A stretch of 39,073 nucleotides of DNA from assembly GCA_029255105.1 (NCBI GenBank), contig JAQWWH010000094.1, positions 1-39,073 on the forward strand. Reading direction: 5' to 3'. The DNA comes from Flavimaricola sp. (GTDB lineage: Bacteria; Pseudomonadota; Alphaproteobacteria; Rhodobacterales; Rhodobacteraceae). Each line of letters starts with the position of its first letter. Position 1 is the first letter of the stretch. The translations under genes were made by a program, and so were the position numbers. Below are positions 32,627-39,073 of this stretch, one piece after another. The notes under the pieces are model-generated. The model saw only the letters and a program-made list of their open reading frames with translations, searched no databases and was not told where the DNA came from.

Positions 32627-34402
32627 TCAATCCGGCTGGATGACCCGCAGGCTAAGCTCGCGCAGTTGTTCGTTTGTCGGATCCGAAGGCGCGTTCATCA
32701 TCAGGTCTTCGGCGCGCTGGTTCATCGGGAACATGATGACCTCGCGGATGTTGGCCTCGTCCGCCAACAGCATCACGATCCGGTCGATTCCGGCTGCACA
32801 GCCTCCGTGGGGTGGGGCGCCGTATTGAAAGGCGTTGACCATGCCGCCAAAGCGCTTGTGCACTTCGTCTGCGCCATAGCCTGCCAGTTCAAAGGCCTTG
32901 ATCATCACGTCCAGCTTGTGGTTCCGGATCGCGCCCGAAATCAGCTCGTAGCCGTTACAGGCCAGGTCGTATTGATAGCCCAGCACCTTCAGCGGGTCGC
33001 CATTCAGCGCCTCCAGCCCGCCCTGCGGCATGGAGAAGGGGTTGTGGCTAAAGTCGACCTTGCCGCTTTCCTCGTCGGCCTCGTACATCGGGAAATCGAC
33101 GATCCAGGCGAACTTGAAGCTTTCAAGATCGGACAGGCCAAGCTCTTCGCCGATGACAACACGGGCCTTCGCGGCAATCCGCTCAAACTTCTCGGGCTTG
33201 CCGCCAAGAAAGAAGGCCGCGTCGCCGACGCCAAGGCCCAGCTGCTGACGAATGGCCTCGGTCCGCTCGGGTCCGATGTTCTTGGCCAGCGGGCCTGCGG
33301 CTTCCATGCCCTCACCCTGATCGCGCCAGAAGATGTAGCCCATCCCCGGCAGGCCCTCTTTCTGGGCAAAGGCGTTCATCCGGTCGCAGAACTTGCGGCT
33401 GCCGCCCTTGGGGGCAGGAATGGCGCGGACCTCTGTCCCTTCTTGTTCGAGCAGCTTGGCAAAGATCGCAAAGCCAGAGCCTGCAAAATGCTCGGACACG
33501 ACTTGCATCTTGATCGGGTTGCGAAGGTCGGGCTTGTCCGTGCCATACCAAAGGGCACTGTCGGCAAAGGAAATCTGCGGCCAGTCTTGGGCGACAGGCT
33601 TGCCCCCGCCAAACTCTTCGAAAATGCCGGTTATGACAGGCTGGATGGTGTCGAACACGTCCTGCTGTTCGACAAACGACATCTCAAGGTCAAGCTGGTA
33701 GAAATCGGTGGGCGACCGGTCGGCGCGGGGATCCTCGTCGCGAAAGCACGGCGCGATCTGGAAATAGCGATCGTAGCCCGACACCATGATCAGCTGCTTG
33801 AACTGCTGGGGCGCCTGCGGCAGGGCGTAGAACTTGCCCGGATGCAGGCGCGATGGCACCAGAAAGTCGCGGGCCCCTTCGGGCGACGAGGCTGTGATGA
33901 TCGGCGTCTGAAATTCGCGGAAGCCCTGGTCCCACATCCGCTGACGGATGGACCTAACGACGTCGGACCGCAGCTTCATGTTGTCCTGCATGGCGTCACG
34001 ACGCAGGTCGAGGTAGCGATAGCGCAGGCGGGTTTCCTCGGGGTATTCCTGATCGCCGAAGACCTGAAGGGGCAGTTCCTTGGCCTCGCCCAACACCTCG
34101 ACGGCACGCACAAAGACCTCGACCTCGCCGGTCGGCAGCTTGGGGTTCACAAGGGCCGCGTCGCGGGCCTTCACCTCGCCGTCGATGCGAATGCACCATT
34201 CTGACCGGACCTTTTCGACATCGGCAAAAGCGGCCGAATCCGGATCACACAGCACCTGGGTGATGCCGTAATGGTCGCGCAGGTCGATGAACAGGATGCC
34301 ACCATGGTCCCGCACCCGGTGAACCCAGCCCGACAGGCGCACAGTCTCGCCCACATTCGCCTTGGTCAAGGCTGCGCAGGTATGGGTGCGGTAGGCGTGC
34401 AT
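32627..34402 (-). CDS. aspS: Aspartyl-tRNA synthetase
   Basis: Class II synthetase that charges tRNA-Asp, and possibly tRNA-Asn if non-discriminating, which cannot be told here. The 591-residue bacterial-type enzyme has the OB-fold anticodon domain ([20 protein letters not shown]), motif 2 [19 protein letters not shown], a GAD insertion (about residues 280-410) and motif 3 [12 protein letters not shown], with [15 protein letters not shown] at the end. ATG 34402 has GAAGGA 8 nt upstream. It is divergent from the first cfa gene. Confidence 0.97.
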   Translation of the reverse strand: MHAYRTHTCAALTKANVGETVRLSGWVHRVRDHGGILFIDLRDHYGITQVLCDPDSAAFADVEKVRSEWCIRIDGEVKARDAALVNPKLPTGEVEVFVRAVEVLGEAKELPLQVFGDQEYPEETRLRYRYLDLRRDAMQDNMKLRSDVVRSIRQRMWDQGFREFQTPIITASSPEGARDFLVPSRLHPGKFYALPQAPQQFKQLIMVSGYDRYFQIAPCFRDEDPRADRSPTDFYQLDLEMSFVEQQDVFDTIQPVITGIFEEFGGGKPVAQDWPQISFADSALWYGTDKPDLRNPIKMQVVSEHFAGSGFAIFAKLLEQEGTEVRAIPAPKGGSRKFCDRMNAFAQKEGLPGMGYIFWRDQGEGMEAAGPLAKNIGPERTEAIRQQLGLGVGDAAFFLGGKPEKFERIAAKARVVIGEELGLSDLESFKFAWIVDFPMYEADEESGKVDFSHNPFSMPQGGLEALNGDPLKVLGYQYDLACNGYELISGAIRNHKLDVMIKAFELAGYGADEVHKRFGGMVNAFQYGAPPHGGCAAGIDRIVMLLADEANIREVIMFPMNQRAEDLMMNAPSDPTNEQLRELSLRVIQPD

Positions 34403-34545
34403 GGCAAACTTCCTTCGGTCCAGGGTCCGGGCCGATACATCGCGCCGGGGCAAGGATGTCAAGGTATGGCGGTGCCGTTGAGCCACGAGCAGGCGCATCG
34501 CCAACCCATATAAAGCAGGAAATGGTCCGATCGGTAAACGTCATC

Positions 34546-34604
34546 TTGCCTCGATTGCGCGCGCCGCTATGGTCGCTCGGTGATTTGGGAAGGCGAGCGA
34601 CGGT
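34546..34604 (+). promoter_or_regulatory. Promoter candidate and 8-bp inverted repeat before cfa copy 1
   Basis: TTGCCT (34546-34551) and TATGGT (34568-34573) are 16 nt apart and could be -35 and -10 boxes. GTCGCTCG (34572-34579) is perfectly complementary to CGAGCGAC (34594-34601), with GGGAAGG, the likely ribosome-binding site, in the loop. If transcription starts downstream of the left arm, the repeat acts at DNA level; if upstream, it could fold over the ribosome-binding site. Confidence 0.4.
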
Positions 34605-35810
34605 ATGTGGGCAGGATTGTTGGAGAGTACGGCTAAGCGGCTGATCCGAATAGGCGACTTGAAAATCACATGGCCGAACGGCCAGACACGTACATACGGA
34701 GACGGGACCGGGCCGGGCTGCGCCATCACACTTCACGGCAATGCGATCCTGCATCGCTTGGTGCTGGACCCCGAACTTGCGCTGGGCGAAGGCTACATGA
34801 ATGGCGCGTTGGAGATTGAGGGCGATGACATCCGCACCATGCTCGCGATTCTGGCGGGCAACGCCCGGGCGGCCGGTCGGGGCCGGTTCAACGCGGCATT
34901 GCCAGCCGCCCGAAAGGCGCTGCGCCGTCTGACCCAGAACAACACGCTTGCCGCCTCGCGCCACAATGTTGAGGTCCACTACGACCTGTCCGTTCGGTTG
35001 TACGAACTGTTCCTGGACGAGGACCTGCAATATACCTGCGGCTACTTCCCCCACCCCGACATGACCATCGAAGAGGCGCAGGTGGCCAAAAAGGCCCATA
35101 TCGCCAAAAAGCTTCTGATCGAACCGGGCATGAAGGTGATGGACATCGGCTGCGGCTGGGGTGGCCTGTCGATCACGCTTGCCCGCGACTATGGTGCCCG
35201 CGTCGTCGGGGTCTCCCTGTCCAAGGTCCAGCTGGAACACGCCGCCAAACGGGCCGAAGCGATGGGCGTTTCGGACCTGATTGAATGGCGGCTCGTGGAT
35301 TATCGTCACGTCCGCGAAGAGTTCGACCGGATCGTGGTGGTCGGCATGATGGAGCATGTGGGCCAGCCGCAATACGCTACCTTCTTTGACAGGATGCATC
35401 GAAACCTGTCGCCCGACGGCGTGGCGCTTGTCCACACCATTGGCAGGGCGACGCCCCCCGGACTGGCCGCGCCCTTCATCAACAAATACATCTTTCCCGG
35501 GGCCTATGTCCCCGCGATGTCCTAAGTCCTGACCGAGATCGAGCGTAACAAGCTGATCGTGACTGATATCGAGGTCTGGCGCACCCACTACGTCGACACC
35601 CTGCGCGCCTGGCAGGACCGGTTCGAGCAGAACCGGGCCGAAATCGAGGCGATGTATGATGCCCGCTTTATCCGGATGTGGCGGTACTACCTGATCGCGT
35701 CAGAGATCGGCTTTACCCACCTCGAGAACGTTATCTTTCATTTTCAGCTGGCGCGCCGGCAACTCGCTGTGCCGCGCACCCGAGACTACATGACGGCACC
35801 GGATGACTGA
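34605..35810 (+). pseudogene. cfa: Cyclopropane-fatty-acyl-phospholipid synthase, copy 1, interrupted by an in-frame TAA
   Basis: Would transfer a methylene group from SAM to unsaturated membrane lipids. The frame is intact for 306 codons (MWAGLLESTAKRLIR, HNVEVHYDLSVRLYELFLDED, the SAM motif VMDIGCGWGGLSITLARDYG, MMEHVGQPQYATFF), then meets TAA at 35523-35525. The same frame continues for 94 codons of homologous C-terminus (VTDIEVWRTHYVDTL, RFIRMWRYYLIASE, IFHFQLARRQ). The TAA occupies the place of an acidic residue (Asp in copy 2: TLSDLTPSIEK), consistent with GAA to TAA. One base change explains it, so decay is recent or the base call is wrong. A truncated product would lack the conserved end. 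Confidence 0.88.
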
Positions 35811-35979
35811 CGCGCGGCACGACTTTCCCCACAGCCCTTCCGTCCGGGCGTCGGACCGCGTAGAGGATGAAGCGTTGAGTTCATTATGAATATTTAACAG
35901 GCCCCTGTGGGTTTGCGGTAAAAATCACGAACTGGTAACGGTCAGAAGGCGAACGCCTGACTAAATTGGAGGTCGATCA

Positions 35980-37212
35980 ATGTGGCAAAAGATCCTGCAC
36001 CGCACGATTGAACGTGTGATGACCTGGGGCCAGTTGACGGTCAATTACCCCGATGGGTCCCGTGTCGTGTATGGCCCGGGTGGCGGCATCGTGGCAGAGG
36101 CCACGCTCAAGACCCCTCAGATTGTCAGCGCCCTGTGTCGAAAGCCGATTCTGGCGGTCGGCGAAGGCTACATGAACGGTGAGATCGAGGTTGAGGGCGA
36201 CAAGCTTTTTGAATTGCTGACCCTTTTGGTCCGCAATCAGCGCCGGGGAGGCATGCCCTTCTGGTTCGGGGCCTGGATGACCTCACGACGGATGATGCGG
36301 GGCTTTGTCCAGCGCAACAATCCGTTGAAGTCCATAAGGAACGTAGCCCACCACTACGATATCTCGGACGATTTTTATCGGCTCTTTCTTGATACCGACA
36401 TGCAGTATTCCTGCGCCTACTTTCCGCGCCCAGATATGACCTTGGAAGAGGCCCAAGAGGCAAAGAAGGCCCATATCGCGGCCAAGCTGCGGCTAAAACC
36501 AGGTCTTCGGGTTCTGGACATCGGCTGCGGTTGGGGCGGCATGGCCTTGACCCTCGCCCGGGACTACGGCGTGCACGTCACCGGCGTGACCCTGTCCAAG
36601 AACCAGCTTGCTACAGCCAAGGCCCGCGCGACCGAGGCCGGTCTGGACCATCTGATCGACTTCCGCCTGTGCGACTATCGCACGTTGAACGAGACATTCG
36701 ACCGGATCGTATCAGTCGGTATGCTGGAACATGTTGGACTGCCGCAATTCGACACCTATTTCTCAAAAACCCACGACCTTTTGGCCGAGGATGGGATCGC
36801 CCTGATCCACACCATCGGTCGCGTCGCCCCCCCCTCCCCGACAAATCCATGGATCGAGAAGTATATCTTTCCCGGCGGCTATATTCCGACCCTGTCCGAC
36901 CTGACCCCGTCCATCGAAAAGTCGGGGCTTTGGACCGCCGATATCGAGGTATGGCGTGGCCAATATGGGCCGACCCTTCATCACTGGGCGGAACGGTTCG
37001 AGACCGCCCTGCCCGAAGTGCGCAAGATGTATGACGAGCGGTTCATACGGATGTGGCGCTTTTACCTTGTCGCCTGCGAGATGGCCTTTGAGGATCAGTC
37101 TCAGGCCGTGTTCCATTTCCAACTGTCGCGCGGCCAGCATGCGGTGCCCCTGACCCGGGATTATCTGTACCCTGCAACGGCGGATGCCCAATCGGCGCGG
37201 GCTGCCGAATAG
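35980..37212 (+). CDS. cfa: Cyclopropane-fatty-acyl-phospholipid synthase, copy 2 (intact)
   Basis: A full-length 410-residue CFAS-family protein, paralogous to the interrupted gene 170 nt upstream and starting with the same MW. Key blocks are HHYDISDDFYRLFLDTDMQYSCAYF (read as HHYDISDDFYRLF plus YSCAYF), the SAM-binding VLDIGCGWGGMALTLARDYG, VGMLEHVGLPQFDTYF and the C-terminal RFIRMWRFYLVACE with VFHFQLSRGQ. ATG 35980 has TTGGAGG 8 nt upstream. It has its own 169-nt leader with an ACAGG/CCTGT palindrome (35897-35908). It probably provides the CFA synthase activity alone if copy 1 is dead. Confidence 0.95.
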   Translation: MWQKILHRTIERVMTWGQLTVNYPDGSRVVYGPGGGIVAEATLKTPQIVSALCRKPILAVGEGYMNGEIEVEGDKLFELLTLLVRNQRRGGMPFWFGAWMTSRRMMRGFVQRNNPLKSIRNVAHHYDISDDFYRLFLDTDMQYSCAYFPRPDMTLEEAQEAKKAHIAAKLRLKPGLRVLDIGCGWGGMALTLARDYGVHVTGVTLSKNQLATAKARATEAGLDHLIDFRLCDYRTLNETFDRIVSVGMLEHVGLPQFDTYFSKTHDLLAEDGIALIHTIGRVAPPSPTNPWIEKYIFPGGYIPTLSDLTPSIEKSGLWTADIEVWRGQYGPTLHHWAERFETALPEVRKMYDERFIRMWRFYLVACEMAFEDQSQAVFHFQLSRGQHAVPLTRDYLYPATADAQSARAAE

Positions 37213-37251
37213 GCCCATTACGGCGCCCTTTGGGCAGAGGCTTCGGGCCAC

Positions 37252-37282
37252 TTGACACTTTCCTTTGCGCGGCCCGTAGACG
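37252..37282 (+). promoter_or_regulatory. Possible promoter upstream of carB
   Basis: A perfect TTGACA at 37252-37257 is followed after 19 nt by TAGACG (37277-37282), a poor -10. This would give a leader of about 200 nt before carB. The remainder of the 274-nt gap (37213-37486) shows no gene. Confidence 0.3.
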
Positions 37283-37486
37283 CCTTGGGGGATGCCTTAT
37301 CCAAGTGCCCGAACCCGCAGTTGATCAGGTCCACAACCTGGGAGTTGGCGTCCCGGAACTCCCCTGCGAAATCGCCACGCCGAATGGGGGCTTGCGCCGC
37401 CGGGTCGCCCAACTATAACGCACAGAAATTTGCCCTGGGCTAAGAGGCCCGGCGCCACAGACGCACCACCAGCCCTGGGGGATGAC

Positions 37487-39073
37487 ATGCCAAAACGCGA
37501 CGATATCCATTCTATCATGATAATCGGAGCGGGCCCTATCGTCATCGGACAGGCCTGCGAGTTTGACTATTCTGGCGCACAGGCCTGCAAGGCCCTCCGC
37601 GAAGAGGGCTATAGGGTCATCCTTGTGAACTCGAACCCGGCCACGATCATGACCGACCCCGGTCTTGCGGACGCCACCTACATCGAACCGATCACCCCGG
37701 CAGTCGTCGCCAAGATCATCGAGATCGAGCGTCCCGATGCCCTTTTGCCAACGATGGGCGGACAGACCGGCCTCAACACGTCTCTGGCGTTGGCCGACAT
37801 GGGCGTGTTGGAAAAGTACAACGTCGAGATGATCGGGGCCAAGCGCGAAGCCATCGAGATGGCCGAGGACCGCAAATTGTTCCGCGAAGCAATGGACCGG
37901 CTGGGCATCGAGAACCCGAAGGCGACGATCATCACTGCGCCCAAATTGGAAAACGGCAAGTTTGACATCAAGGCTGGTGTCCAACTGGCGATCGAGGCCA
38001 TCGACTATGTCGGCCTGCCCGCCATCATCCGCCCCGCCTTTACCCTTGGTGGCACAGGTGGCGGCGTGGCCTATAATCGGGCCGAGTACGAACACTATTG
38101 CCGGTCGGGCATGGATGCCTCTCCGGTGGGTCAGATCCTGGTAGACGAAAGCCTTCTGGGATGGAAAGAGTTCGAGATGGAGGTGGTCCGCGACAAGGCC
38201 GACAACGCCATCATCGTCTGCGCTATCGAGAACGTGGATCCGATGGGCGTGCACACAGGTGATTCCATCACCGTGGCCCCTGCCCTCACCCTGACCGACA
38301 AGGAATACCAGATCATGCGCAACGGCTCTATCGCCGTGCTGCGCGAGATCGGGGTTGAGACCGGTGGGTCGAACGTTCAATGGGCCATCAATCCAGCTGA
38401 CGGCCGCATGGTGGTCATCGAGATGAACCCAAGGGTTTCGCGGTCGTCGGCCCTGGCCTCCAAGGCGACCGGTTTCCCGATTGCCAAGATCGCAGCAAAG
38501 CTGGCCGTCGGCTATACGCTGGACGAATTGGACAACGACATCACCAAGGTGACGCCCGCCTCGTTCGAGCCGACCATTGACTACGTCGTCACCAAGATCC
38601 CCCGCTTTGCCTTTGAAAAGTTCCCCGGCGCAAAGCCAGAACTGACAACAGCGATGAAGTCGGTGGGTGAGGCGATGGCCATTGGCCGCACCATCCACGA
38701 ATCGCTGCAAAAGGCGCTGGCGTCGATGGAGACCGGCCTGACGGGTTTTGACGAGATCGACATTCCGGGCGCGCCCGACAAGGCGGCCATCATCAAGGCC
38801 CTGTCGGTGGCCACCCCCGATCGCATGCGCACCATCGCTCAGGCCATGCGCCACGGGCTAAGTGACGATGAGATCAACGCCGTCACCCGCTTTGACCCCT
38901 GGTTCCTGGCACGCATCCGCGAAATCATCGATGCAGAGGCCACGGTACGCCGTGAAGGCCTTCCCGTCGTCGCTGACGGCATCCGCAAGCTCAAGATGAT
39001 GGGCTTTACCGACGCCCGCCTTGCCCATCTGACCGGCCGCGACGAGGGCCAGATCCGCCGCGCCCGCGAACGG
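37487..39073 (+). CDS. carB: Carbamoyl-phosphate synthase large subunit, N-terminal half (runs off the window)
   Basis: Makes carbamoyl phosphate from bicarbonate, glutamine-derived ammonia and ATP for pyrimidine and arginine synthesis, with CarA as the glutaminase subunit. The frame is open for 529 codons to the last base, about half of the family's ~1,100. It starts [20 protein letters not shown] and continues with [35 protein letters not shown], the ATP-grasp [31 protein letters not shown] and [18 protein letters not shown]. An extra stretch of about 15 residues ([16 protein letters not shown]) before VQLAIEA is of the kind seen in alphaproteobacterial CarB. GGGGGA lies just before ATG 37487. 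carA is not adjacent. Confidence 0.97.
   Translation, partial: MPKRDDIHSIMIIGAGPIVIGQACEFDYSGAQACKALREEGYRVILVNSNPATIMTDPGLADATYIEPITPAVVAKIIEIERPDALLPTMGGQTGLNTSLALADMGVLEKYNVEMIGAKREAIEMAEDRKLFREAMDRLGIENPKATIITAPKLENGKFDIKAGVQLAIEAIDYVGLPAIIRPAFTLGGTGGGVAYNRAEYEHYCRSGMDASPVGQILVDESLLGWKEFEMEVVRDKADNAIIVCAIENVDPMGVHTGDSITVAPALTLTDKEYQIMRNGSIAVLREIGVETGGSNVQWAINPADGRMVVIEMNPRVSRSSALASKATGFPIAKIAAKLAVGYTLDELDNDITKVTPASFEPTIDYVVTKIPRFAFEKFPGAKPELTTAMKSVGEAMAIGRTIHESLQKALASMETGLTGFDEIDIPGAPDKAAIIKALSVATPDRMRTIAQAMRHGLSDDEINAVTRFDPWFLARIREIIDAEATVRREGLPVVADGIRKLKMMGFTDARLAHLTGRDEGQIRRARER

Noticed and set aside
35523..35525. Recoding of the cfa stop as selenocysteine or pyrrolysine
   Set aside because: The codon is TAA, not TGA or TAG, and the position is acidic in the paralogue, so a simple nonsense change is far more likely.

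Overview
The window is high-GC bacterial chromosome, most likely from an alphaproteobacterium of the Rhodobacteraceae/Roseobacter group. The evidence is a class I (archaeal-type) lysyl-tRNA synthetase, several small families typical of that group (DUF6455, DUF4864, DUF4342, DUF1127-like), a GH28-related beta-helix protein of a kind common in Rhodobacterales, and a carB separated from carA. There are no insertion sequences, integrases, CRISPR arrays or rRNA. It looks like core chromosome with a few accessory blocks.

Layout. 1-1.8 kb: tRNA-Leu(TAA), a SAM methyltransferase with a possible coupled upstream ORF, and aroQ. 1.8-5.7 kb: a DeoR-type regulator (glpR-like) divergent from glpD, then an orphan PhnM-like amidohydrolase. 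5.7-12.7 kb: a minus-strand urease locus, transcribed ureD-A-B-C, then a roughly 1.5 kb insert (a gene-free stretch, a secreted unknown protein and a DUF1127-like small protein), then ureE-F-DUF3995-G. 12.9-16 kb: a large beta-helix protein with a clear intrinsic terminator, a repeat-bearing intergenic region, and a secreted DUF4864 protein. 16-20.4 kb: lysS divergent from a TerB-like gene, then dacB and nadD. 20.5-24 kb: a small sugar block (aldo/keto reductase, GH43 beta-xylosidase, beta-propeller protein). 24-29.3 kb: ettA, DUF4342, a response regulator with what looks like a decayed GGDEF output domain, and lepA. 29.5-34.4 kb: DUF6455, a tightly coupled DUF1800-DUF1501 pair, and aspS. 34.6-37.2 kb: two tandem cyclopropane-fatty-acid synthase genes, the first broken by one in-frame TAA. 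From 37.5 kb to the end: the first 529 codons of carB.

How the genes work together. Most genes are housekeeping: translation (lysS, aspS, lepA, ettA, tRNA-Leu), cofactor and amino-acid metabolism (nadD, aroQ, carB), peptidoglycan (dacB) and membrane lipid modification (cfa). Nutrient use is represented by urea hydrolysis, glycerol-3-phosphate oxidation, xylo-oligosaccharide hydrolysis and possibly phosphonate metabolism.

The most interesting signals are: the nonsense mutation in the first cfa paralogue; the strong ribosome-binding site that points to CTG initiation of ureD; hairpins sitting on or beside the stop codons at all five convergent gene junctions; a dispersed intergenic motif resembling GGATATTTTTG; inverted repeats spaced 21 nt apart in front of lepA; the degenerate GGDEF response regulator; and the possible phage- or GTA-like spike protein. 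I found no clear new multi-gene defence or mobile system.
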